Assembly (NCBI GenBank): GCA_022226935.1
Contig: CP092081.1
Span: forward strand, 1,040,734 to 1,104,733
Source of the DNA: Nitrospira sp.
GTDB taxonomy: Bacteria > Nitrospirota > Nitrospiria > Nitrospirales > Nitrospiraceae
DNA length: 64,000 bases
Direction of reading: 5' to 3'
In this document: positions 35,512-42,964 of the stretch, piece by piece
How positions within the stretch are numbered: position 1 is the stretch's first letter
Layout of the letters: every line of letters begins with the position of its first letter
Position numbers and translations under genes: made by a program
Notes under the pieces: model-generated
The model's input: only the letters and a program-made list of their open reading frames with translations
What the model was told of the DNA's origin: nothing
The model's database searches: none

Positions 35512-35919
35512 ATGACCATTTTTGACAGGACCATGCAGCTGCTCGAACGTTCATTGGACCTGCGCGGGGCCCGCCAGCAGGTCATCGCCGCCAATATTGC
35601 CAACGAAGAAACGCCGAAGTATCGCGCCACCGACTTGAACTTCGGGCAGGCGCTGGCCAATGCGCAACAGGGCAAACTGCCGATCACGTTGGTCTCGACC
35701 CATCAGCGCCACATCGGGCCGCAGGGCAGCGGCTTTCAACGAGTGCAAGGTCGCATTGAAGAGGTGCCGGCCGGCGATCTGCCGCTGGATGCCAATTCGG
35801 TCAACATCGAACTGGAAATGGCCAAGATGTCGGACAACGCGCAGCAGTACAACACGTCGGCTGCCATCATCAGCATGAAATTCAAAGGCCTCCTCAATGC
35901 GATCCGCGAAGGACGGTAG
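35512..35919 (+). CDS. flgB: Flagellar proximal rod protein FlgB
   Basis: A 135-residue rod subunit exported by the flagellar type III system and assembled next to FliE on the MS ring. The N-terminal rod signature is DLRGARQQVIAANIANEETPKYRATDLNF. The C-terminus ends with a helix (SAAIISMKFKGLLNAIREGR). The ATG at 35512 has ACGGAGTG at proper spacing; the in-frame GTG at 35503 overlaps that site. First gene of the main flagellar operon. Confidence 0.93.
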   Translation: MTIFDRTMQLLERSLDLRGARQQVIAANIANEETPKYRATDLNFGQALANAQQGKLPITLVSTHQRHIGPQGSGFQRVQGRIEEVPAGDLPLDANSVNIELEMAKMSDNAQQYNTSAAIISMKFKGLLNAIREGR

Positions 35920-35981
35920 ACGTTCCGGCGACAAACTGATGCGATTTCTCAGGTCACGGGCGAACCATAACGAGGTGTGTG

Positions 35982-36431
35982 ATGGATTTATCGGATAGTC
36001 TCGCCGTCTCCGTATCGGCGCTCGACGCGCAACGACACCGGTTGAATGTGATCGCCAGCAATCTGGCGAACGCGCAATCCACGAAAACCAGCACCGGGGG
36101 ACCGTATCGCCGCCGTGATGTCGTGTTTCAGGCGGCACCGGTGTCCTCGGCCTTTCAAAAGGCGTTCACCCAGGTGTCCAAAGGATCCGGCCGGCATGCC
36201 TTGGATGGCGTGAAAGTCGCCCGGGTCATCGAAGATCAGAAACCGGGGCAGACGGTGTATGACCCGCGCCATCCGGATGCCGACAAGAAGGGATTTGTCA
36301 CGATGCCCAACGTGAACGTCATGGAAGAAATGGTCAATATGATCGGCGCATCCCGCGCCTATGAGGCCAATGTGCAAGCCGTCAATGCGACCCGTACCAT
36401 GTGGAATCGCGCCCTGGAAATCGGGAGGTAG
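35982..36431 (+). CDS. flgC: Flagellar proximal rod protein FlgC
   Basis: A 149-residue rod subunit with the characteristic SVSALDAQRHRLNVIASNLANAQSTKT N-terminus and the C-terminal NVNVMEEMVNMIGASRAYEANVQAVN motif shared by axial proteins. The ATG at 35982 follows CGAGG; the adjacent GTG at 35979 is less likely. FlgC joins FlgB, FlgF and FlgG in the rod. It is followed after 2 bases by fliE. Confidence 0.95.
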   Translation: MDLSDSLAVSVSALDAQRHRLNVIASNLANAQSTKTSTGGPYRRRDVVFQAAPVSSAFQKAFTQVSKGSGRHALDGVKVARVIEDQKPGQTVYDPRHPDADKKGFVTMPNVNVMEEMVNMIGASRAYEANVQAVNATRTMWNRALEIGR

Positions 36432-36433
36432 CC

Positions 36434-36745
36434 ATGTCCGATATGCACATCGCGGGAGCCAATCTCATCCGGCCGATCGAGGCGCCCGAGCTCCAGCAAG
36501 CCGGGTCTCCCGGCGAGACCGGAGGGGCAAACTTTTTAGGCTCATTAAAAGAAGCCATCGGGCATATCAACGATGCGCAAGCAGGGGCCAGTCAGGCCGT
36601 CGAGTCGTTGGTGACCGGCCAGAGCACCAACATTCATCAAACCATGGTGGCGTTGCAACAGGCTGACGCCTCGTTTCAGCTCATGATGCAGGTGCGAAAC
36701 AAACTCGTGACGGCCTACGAAGAAATCCAACGGATGCAGATTTAA
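36434..36745 (+). CDS. fliE: MS-ring/rod adaptor FliE
   Basis: A 103-residue protein joining the MS ring to the rod, and the first export substrate of the flagellar secretion system. It has the family pattern: a variable N-terminus, FLGSLKEAIGHINDAQAGASQAVESLVTGQ, and the end QLMMQVRNKLVTAYEEIQRMQI. The ATG at 36434 follows GGGAGG and replaces the longer frame start at 36401, which lies inside flgC. Confidence 0.93.
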   Translation: MSDMHIAGANLIRPIEAPELQQAGSPGETGGANFLGSLKEAIGHINDAQAGASQAVESLVTGQSTNIHQTMVALQQADASFQLMMQVRNKLVTAYEEIQRMQI

Positions 36746-36792
36746 CGATCGGTTGCCCGCGCGGATATCACGCATAAAGGATTTCATCGCCC

Positions 36793-38349
36793 ATGTTCTC
36801 AAAATTCAGCCAGTTCACGATCAACCAACGGTTCATCATTCTGCTCGCCCTGGCCGGGTCCATTGCCGGTCTGGTGGCCGTGACTCTCTGGACACAACAG
36901 CCGGACATGCAGGTCTTGTTTGCCAATCTGGCGACGGATGATGCCGCTGGCATCATCGACAAATTAAAAGACGCCAAAGTGCCCTATGAGACCACCAACG
37001 GCGGCACGACCATCCTCGTGCCCAATGCGCAGGTGCACGACCTGCGATTGGAAATGGCCGGGCAGGGTCTTCCCCATGGCGGCGGAGTCGGATACGAAAT
37101 TTTCGATCGCACCACCATGGGCATGTCGGACTTCGTGCAGAAGTTGAATTATCGCCGGGCGCTCCAAGGCGAATTGGCGCGCACGATCACGCAGATGCCG
37201 GAAGTCGAGCGGGCGCGTGTGCACTTGGCGATTCCTGAGCGGCGCCTGTTTGCGACCGAGCAGGACCGCGCGCGCGCATCGGTGGTCGTCTCTCTCCGGT
37301 CCAACCAGAACTTGTCCAAAGCCCAGGTTCAGGGCGTAGTGCATCTCGTCTCCAGCAGTGTGGAAGGGCTTCAAGCCCGTGACGTGACCGTCGTCGACGG
37401 TCATGGAAATCTCCTCTCCAATTCCAATAGCGATGAGTCGGCCGGTCTGTCCGGTACTCAAATGGAATACCAGCGTACCTTGGAGAAAGACATCGAGACG
37501 CGCATTCAAACCATGTTGGAACGCATTGTCGGGGTCAATAAAGCAGTTGTCCGGGTGTCGAGTGTGCTCGACTTCAGGAAAATCGAAACCACCGAAGAAC
37601 GCTATGACCCGAACGGCCAAGTCGTGCGCAGCGAGCAGCGCGGACAGGAAAAGTCCAGCGGGGTGAACGGGACCTCCGGCGGCGTACCGGGGGTGGAATC
37701 GAATGTGCCCGGCGGTGCAGAAGCCGAGGGCGGGCAAACCAGCTCGAACAACAATCAGACGAAGAATGAGACCGTGAACTATGAGATCAGCCGGACCGTC
37801 TCTCGCATCGTCGAACCGACCGGCACGATCAAGAAGCTCTCTGTTGCCGTTCTGGTCGACGGCACATATGAAGGGGGCAAGGCAGGGGAGGGTGCCGCTG
37901 ACCAGCCGAAGAAATATGTGCCTCGTTCAGAGGAAGAAATGAAGCGCATTGAAGAAATCGTCAAGAAAGCCATGGGGTATTCCACGGAACGTCAAGATCA
38001 GGTGGAAGTGGTGAGTATCCAATTCGGGCTCGGAGTGGAAGAACCGGTCGGCGCAGGGGTGGAAGCTGCAGCCGACAGCACCAAGGCCTGGATGCCGTAC
38101 ATCCGCTATGCCGTGGGCGGTCTGTTGTTCTTCTTGATTCTCTTCATGGTGGTCCGTCCGCTGATGGTCATGCTCGTACAGTCCGCGCCGGCTGCCGCGG
38201 TCGGTGAGACACCGGCCTTGCCGGCATCGGTTGGGCAGGTTGAAGCGGCCATCTCCGGGAAACAGCCCGGCCAGATTCTCGACATGGCGAAAAACAACCC
38301 GGCGAATACCGCCGTCGTGGTCAAGCAGTGGCTGAAGAGTAACGCGTAA
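36793..38349 (+). CDS. fliF: MS-ring protein FliF
   Basis: A 518-residue inner-membrane protein that oligomerises into the MS ring housing the export gate. The N-terminal membrane segment (INQRFIILLALAGSIAGLV) is followed by YscJ/FliF-type ring-building motifs (YRRALQGELARTITQMPEVERARVHLAIPER). A Ser/Gly/Asn-rich beta-collar stretch lies near residues 280-330, a second membrane segment near 437-455, and a cytoplasmic tail whose end binds FliG. Length is normal. fliG starts 5 bases after it. Confidence 0.95.
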   Translation: MFSKFSQFTINQRFIILLALAGSIAGLVAVTLWTQQPDMQVLFANLATDDAAGIIDKLKDAKVPYETTNGGTTILVPNAQVHDLRLEMAGQGLPHGGGVGYEIFDRTTMGMSDFVQKLNYRRALQGELARTITQMPEVERARVHLAIPERRLFATEQDRARASVVVSLRSNQNLSKAQVQGVVHLVSSSVEGLQARDVTVVDGHGNLLSNSNSDESAGLSGTQMEYQRTLEKDIETRIQTMLERIVGVNKAVVRVSSVLDFRKIETTEERYDPNGQVVRSEQRGQEKSSGVNGTSGGVPGVESNVPGGAEAEGGQTSSNNNQTKNETVNYEISRTVSRIVEPTGTIKKLSVAVLVDGTYEGGKAGEGAADQPKKYVPRSEEEMKRIEEIVKKAMGYSTERQDQVEVVSIQFGLGVEEPVGAGVEAAADSTKAWMPYIRYAVGGLLFFLILFMVVRPLMVMLVQSAPAAAVGETPALPASVGQVEAAISGKQPGQILDMAKNNPANTAVVVKQWLKSNA

Positions 38350-38354
38350 CGACT

Positions 38355-39356
38355 ATGGCCATCAACAAAGAGCTCAGCGGCGCACAGAAGGCGGCCATTC
38401 TACTTCGAGCGATGGGAGAAGAAGCCGCGGCGGCGGTCATGAAGTCACTCGATCCGAAAGATATTCGGAAGCTCGGCGAGTTCATGAAAGAAACCGCGAA
38501 TATTACCAAGCAGGAAGAAGACAGCGTGATCGCGGAGTTTGAGCAGGCGAGCTCTTCAGGAGAAGTGCAATTCGAAGGGCGGGAGTTCATGGAAGCCATC
38601 CTCAAGAAAGCGCTGGGCCCCGAAAAGGCCGCGCGGATGATGGAATCCCTGAACACCAAAACCTATCCTGGGATCGACGCGTTGAAATGGGTCGACGCTC
38701 GCACGGTCGCGCAGATCCTCAAGATCGAACATCCGCAGACCATTGCCGTGTGTCTGGGCCAAATGGAAGCCGAACAGGCGAGCGCCGTCCTGGCCCTCTT
38801 GCCGGTGCATTTGCATGCCGACGTCTCTCTGCGGCTGGCGACTATGCAAGAAGTGCAGCCGGAAGTATTGGCGGAGCTCAGCGACAGTTTGCAGGAAATT
38901 CTGTCGGCTTCGATGGGGATGTCGAGCATGTCGGTCGGCGGAGCCGAGTTGATGGCCGACATCCTGACCCGCGTCGATAAGAATACTGAAGGCGCCATCA
39001 TGGCCAAGATCACCGAGCGCGATCAGGCCCTCGCGGAAAGTATCCGCGCCTTGATGTTTGTCTTCGACGACCTCGTGGATCTGGATTCGCGCGGCATGCA
39101 AGAGCTCATGAAGGAAATCAGCAAAGAAGACCTTCCGATCGCCTTGCGTGGCGCGACTCCGGAAATCAAAGACAAGTTCCTCAAGAATATGTCGAGCCGT
39201 GCGGCAGAAATGTTGAAAGAGGACATGGAGACGCGCGGGCCGGTCAAGGTGTCGGATGTCGAAAAGGCCCAGCAGAACATTCTCAAAGTCTGCCGCAAAC
39301 TCGAGGAGGAGGGCCGCATCGTCATCGGAGGCGGCGGAGGCGAGGAGTTATTGTAA
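38355..39356 (+). CDS. fliG: Flagellar motor switch protein FliG
   Basis: A 333-residue C-ring component that transmits torque and binds FliF, FliM and MotA. It has the N-terminal FliF-binding part (LSGAQKAAILLRAMGEEAAAAVMKSL), an armadillo-type middle (EHPQTIAVCLGQMEAEQASAVLALLP), and the torque helix region with charged residues (FVFDDLVDLDSRGMQELMKEI; ARDxx-type downstream helices). The gene ends with GGGGGEELL and its stop TAA is directly followed by the ATG of the REC-FliH gene. Confidence 0.96.
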   Translation: MAINKELSGAQKAAILLRAMGEEAAAAVMKSLDPKDIRKLGEFMKETANITKQEEDSVIAEFEQASSSGEVQFEGREFMEAILKKALGPEKAARMMESLNTKTYPGIDALKWVDARTVAQILKIEHPQTIAVCLGQMEAEQASAVLALLPVHLHADVSLRLATMQEVQPEVLAELSDSLQEILSASMGMSSMSVGGAELMADILTRVDKNTEGAIMAKITERDQALAESIRALMFVFDDLVDLDSRGMQELMKEISKEDLPIALRGATPEIKDKFLKNMSSRAAEMLKEDMETRGPVKVSDVEKAQQNILKVCRKLEEEGRIVIGGGGGEELL

Positions 39357-40406
39357 ATGGGGAGCGCTGCCGCGGGCACGGGCGTTTCGATGGCGGCTTC
39401 GCCCGAGTCAGAAAAGGAACTGTCGCCGCGGGCCGTCTTGATCGTCGACGACGAGCCCTCTATCTGTTTGTTGCTGGCCGAGATGCTGGAGCCCACGGGA
39501 CATCCCGTTCTCACGGCCGGCTCCGTTCAAGAAGCGCTCCGTCATCTCCGAACCCGCTCCGTGGCCGTGGTGATCGTGGATGTGCAGCTCGGCGGCGCCG
39601 ATGGCATCGCCTTTCTGCAGCAGGCTCTCGACATCGATAATCGCCTGCTGGGGATCGTGATGACGGGCCACGGCAACATTGAGTTGGCCGTCCGGGCCAT
39701 GAAGTCCGGAGCGGCGGATTTTCTCACCAAACCGTTTCAAGTCGAGCTGGTCCGGCTCGCTGTATCCAGATTGCTGGAACTCTACCGGTTGCGGCAGGAG
39801 AATACCGTGCTCACCCGCACGTTAATTCGCTCCGGCAACATTCAATTACGTCCCGTGCCGCTGGCGGATTTCAGCCGGGGGAATCGTCCATTTGGAACCG
39901 AGGATGTCACGGAGTTTGAGCGGGGAGTCGCAGAAGGAGAGAAGCGTTCGACCGAGCGGGTGGCTGCGGCTCGACAACGAGAGCAGAGTCTCGTGGCGTC
40001 CCTGATGACGCGCCTGGAAGAAACCTGGCAGAGCCTGCACGAGACAGTCGAAGAGGAAATCGCCTCCCTCTCGTTTATGATCGCGCACAAGGTGGTACGG
40101 GATGTCGTCACGGAAAAACGCGACCTGATCGTGACGCAAGTCCGAACCGCTCTCGCCCACTTGCATGAAAGCGGGCTCGTGCGCGTACGGGTCCATCCAT
40201 CTGATCTCTCCGTGCTCGAATCGTCGCGGACTGCATTGAGTCAGACACCGCACGGCCTCTTGACCTTAAAATTTGAAACCGACCCTTCCATCAGTCCGGG
40301 GGGATGCCTCGTCCAGGCGCAGAGCCTGCTGATCGATGCGACTCTGGACACCCAGTTGTTACGGCTGGGCGAAGCCTTAAAAAAGCGGGACGCCGGTGAA
40401 GCTTAG
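39357..40406 (+). CDS. fliH: Response-regulator receiver domain fused to FliH (export ATPase regulator)
   Basis: A 349-residue fusion in the normal fliH slot. Residues about 25-140 are a complete receiver domain: D31/D32, phosphoacceptor D75 in VVIVDVQLGG, T103 in IVMTGHG and K125 in LTKPF. Residues about 138-157 form a coiled helix (LLELYRLRQENTVLTRTL). Residues about 185-349 are FliH: a charged coiled coil (EFERGVAEGEKRSTERV), then RVRVHPSDLSVLE, DPSISPGGCLVQ and LIDATLDTQLLRLGEAL, the FliI-binding end. FliH dimers hold and inhibit FliI and tie it to the C-ring through their N-terminus, which the receiver replaces here. fliI overlaps by 11 bases. There is no frameshift or second start between the domains, so the fusion is read as one chain. 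Confidence 0.9.
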   Translation: MGSAAAGTGVSMAASPESEKELSPRAVLIVDDEPSICLLLAEMLEPTGHPVLTAGSVQEALRHLRTRSVAVVIVDVQLGGADGIAFLQQALDIDNRLLGIVMTGHGNIELAVRAMKSGAADFLTKPFQVELVRLAVSRLLELYRLRQENTVLTRTLIRSGNIQLRPVPLADFSRGNRPFGTEDVTEFERGVAEGEKRSTERVAAARQREQSLVASLMTRLEETWQSLHETVEEEIASLSFMIAHKVVRDVVTEKRDLIVTQVRTALAHLHESGLVRVRVHPSDLSVLESSRTALSQTPHGLLTLKFETDPSISPGGCLVQAQSLLIDATLDTQLLRLGEALKKRDAGEA

Positions 40407-41703
40407 CGAACGGTTGGAACATGTCGAGCCATTGTCGGTCACGGGCAGGGTCGCTCAGGCTGTCGGCATTGTCATTGAAGCCTCAGGACCGTTCACCTCC
40501 GTCGGGGAGGTCTGTGAGATCACTCGTGAGGGAGGCCACGGAGCCGTCATGGCGGAAGTCGTGGGCTTCCGTGAAGATCGCGTGCTGCTGATGCCATTGG
40601 GTGAAATGCAGGGGATCGGGCCGGGTAGCCGTGTGGTGATGAAGGGACATGTCGCATCCGTCCCCGTCGGCCCACAAATGTTGGGACGTATCTTTGACGG
40701 CCTCGGTCATCCATTGGACGGACTGCCGCCTCTTCGCAGCGACGTGCGTGTCCCCCTGTATGCGGCGCCGTTGAATCCCTTGCATCGGGCCAGAATCACA
40801 CAGCCCGTCGATCTGGGTATTCGCGCCATCAATGCCTTGCTGACGTGCGGCCAAGGCCAGAAGATCGGTGTATTCGCCGGGTCAGGCGTGGGCAAAAGCG
40901 TGCTCCTGGGCATGATCAGCCGCTATACGCAGGCTGATGTCCGGGTCATTGCCCTGGTCGGGGAACGGGGGCGGGAAGTCAAAGAATTCCTGGAACGCGA
41001 TCTCACGCCTGAAGCCAGAGCCCGTTCCATTGTCGTCGTGGCGACGTCCGATCAACCACCGCTGGTTCGCATTCGTGGGGCGCTGGTCGCCACTGCGATT
41101 GCAGAATATTTTCGCGATTGCGGCAAACATGTCCTCCTCATGATGGACTCGCTTTCCCGATTGGCGTACAGCCAGCGCGAAGTCGGATTGGCCATCGGGG
41201 AACCGCCGACGACCAAGGGCTATACGCCCTCTGTGTTTGCCGTCTTGCCGAAACTCCTGGAGCGGGTCGGACCGGCACAAAGCGGGGGCAGCATCACCGG
41301 ACTGTACACCGTGTTGGTCGACGGCGACGATCTCAATGATCCGGTAGCGGATGCCGTGCGCTCTATTCTTGATGGCCATATCGTGCTGTCGCGGGAACTC
41401 GCCGCGCGGAATCATTTTCCGGCGATCGATATTCTGCAGAGCACCAGCCGGGTGATGCGGGATATCGTGACACCCGCACATTATGCGGCTGCGCGCCTGG
41501 TTCTCGAACGTACGGCACTGTATCGGCGATCCGAAGATCTGATCACGCTGGGCGCGTACAAGCCCGGCACGAGCAAAGATCTCGATAAAGCCGTGTCCGC
41601 TCATGACGGCATCACGGCGTTTCTGCGGCAGGAGACCAAACAGGCGGTCGGCTTGCCGCAATCAATCGACGCCCTCCTGGCACTGGCAGGAACGATTCAA
41701 TGA
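40396..41703 (+). CDS. fliI: Flagellum-specific export ATPase FliI
   Basis: The 435-residue ATPase of the flagellar type III export machine, related to F1-beta. Walker A is FAGSGVGKSVLLGMISRYT (about residues 156-174), followed by VGERGREVKEFLERDL and MMDSLSRLAYSQREVGLAIGEPPTTKGYTPSVF, all FliI signatures. The GTG start at 40396 lies inside the end of the REC-FliH gene, coupling the two. fliJ overlaps the end by 4 bases. Confidence 0.96.
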   Translation: MKLSERLEHVEPLSVTGRVAQAVGIVIEASGPFTSVGEVCEITREGGHGAVMAEVVGFREDRVLLMPLGEMQGIGPGSRVVMKGHVASVPVGPQMLGRIFDGLGHPLDGLPPLRSDVRVPLYAAPLNPLHRARITQPVDLGIRAINALLTCGQGQKIGVFAGSGVGKSVLLGMISRYTQADVRVIALVGERGREVKEFLERDLTPEARARSIVVVATSDQPPLVRIRGALVATAIAEYFRDCGKHVLLMMDSLSRLAYSQREVGLAIGEPPTTKGYTPSVFAVLPKLLERVGPAQSGGSITGLYTVLVDGDDLNDPVADAVRSILDGHIVLSRELAARNHFPAIDILQSTSRVMRDIVTPAHYAAARLVLERTALYRRSEDLITLGAYKPGTSKDLDKAVSAHDGITAFLRQETKQAVGLPQSIDALLALAGTIQ

Positions 41704-42140
41704 ACGTGACCGTGCTCCGAGCCTATGCGGTGCAGCTTGAAGAAGTCGCCAAACTGGAGCTGGCGGAACTCAGTCATGCCCTGCAGCAGACAGTGAATCG
41801 AATGGTTCTGTTGGAATCACGCGCCAAAGAAGATGCCGACCGGTATCTTCTGCAGGTCCGTGAAGGCAGCACCGTTGATCAGGTCTATGGCCACCTCGAT
41901 GCCATGGACCAGGCCATCGCAGCACGAAAAGGGTTGGAGAAGGCGTTGGCGACGGAGCAAGCCAGGATGGAACAGAAGCGGGCTGAACTTCTCGAAGCGA
42001 TGCAGTATCGCAAGAAGCTCGATCTCCTCGATGCGCGAGCCGCGCTGGATGCACGACGCCGTCGCGAACGCCAAGATCAGCAATTGCTCGATGAACGCGC
42101 CTGGAGACGAAGCCCATTGCACAAGGGAGAACGGGCATGA
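41700..42140 (+). CDS. fliJ: Export chaperone-escort FliJ
   Basis: A 146-residue all-helical protein of FliJ type: two long heptad helices (LEEVAKLELAELSHALQQTVN and AMDQAIAARKGLEKALATEQA) and a basic C-terminus. FliJ fits into the FliI ring like the gamma subunit of F1 and activates the export gate at FlhA. Sequence identity in this family is low, so the call leans on the position after fliI and on the coiled-coil build. The ATG overlaps the fliI stop (ATGA). Confidence 0.82.
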   Translation: MNVTVLRAYAVQLEEVAKLELAELSHALQQTVNRMVLLESRAKEDADRYLLQVREGSTVDQVYGHLDAMDQAIAARKGLEKALATEQARMEQKRAELLEAMQYRKKLDLLDARAALDARRRRERQDQQLLDERAWRRSPLHKGERA

Positions 42141-42769
42141 CGCAGACGGGGAGCCGTACTGAACAGGGATGGTGTGCCGGCGCGGCGACGCGGGTGCTTT
42201 TCAGTGCGCTCTTGCTCACGGTCGCACTCTCAGCTCACGCGGCGGAAGAATCGAAGCCGGCTCCTGCGGTACAGAAAGAAGAGCCGAAGCCCGAGAGCAT
42301 AAAAAAAGACATCCAGGGGCCGGCCACCATCGCCCCACGTGAAATTTATGAAATGCTGGAGCAGCGTAAACGGCTCTTGGACAAGCGTGAGACGGCCGTG
42401 CGTGGATCGGAGACGCATCTCTTGGAACTGAAGGCGGAGTTGGAGCAGATCGTCACGCGCCACGAGCAAGCGGTGGAGGCGGAAAAGAAACGCCGCCAGG
42501 CCGCTCAGGCCAAAGGCGCGGGCGAGGCCGACAAAGCAAAAACGCCGGGCAAAGCCACTCCGGCTGTCAACGTCAATCAGGCCCAACTGGCGAAGATCTA
42601 CGAAGCGATGCCGGCCGAAGAAGCCGCGGCCAGGCTGGAACGCATGCCCGAACGCAAGGCGCTCGAAGTTCTCCGGCTCCTCAAAGGCAAGTCTGCGGGG
42701 GCCATTCTGGCGGAGGTCAAGCCGGAACGCGCAGCCCGGCTGACCGAGCAATTACTGACCACACCCTAG
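42137..42769 (+). CDS. MotE/FlbB-like stator chaperone, periplasmic
   Basis: A 210-residue exported protein. The signal segment (VLFSALLLTVALSAHAAEE) is followed by a Pro/Lys/Glu-rich linker, a coiled coil (about residues 75-115) and a C-terminal MgtE-N-like helical domain (LAKIYEAMPAEEAAARLERMPERKALEVLRLLKGK), the arrangement of MotE. In other bacteria MotE binds MotC or acts with the stator in the periplasm. The ATG overlaps the fliJ stop by 4 bases. No motA or motB is in the window. Confidence 0.72.
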   Translation: MTQTGSRTEQGWCAGAATRVLFSALLLTVALSAHAAEESKPAPAVQKEEPKPESIKKDIQGPATIAPREIYEMLEQRKRLLDKRETAVRGSETHLLELKAELEQIVTRHEQAVEAEKKRRQAAQAKGAGEADKAKTPGKATPAVNVNQAQLAKIYEAMPAEEAAARLERMPERKALEVLRLLKGKSAGAILAEVKPERAARLTEQLLTTP

Positions 42770-42902
42770 CTTGTCGTTTCACGCATTCTTCCTCCGGCAT
42801 CTTTTGCCGTCTCCAACTGCAGAAATTTCCTTCTCGCGATTCCCGAATCGCCACGTCCCTTCAAAACCTCGCGTCAGACCGCTTTTTCCAGCAACGGCCT
42901 CA

Positions 42903-42918
42903 TGGCACGGCCTTTGTA
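42903..42918 (+). promoter_or_regulatory. Possible sigma-54 promoter upstream of fliK
   Basis: TGGCACGGCCTTTGTA has a perfect TGGCACG -24 box, but the -12 element is TTGT instead of TTGC. It lies in the 195-base gap before fliK, whose ATG is 47 bases downstream. Confidence 0.35.
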
Positions 42919-42964
42919 ATAGTGTCCACTGTCTATTCACGGGCTCGTCACAGACAGGAATTGT

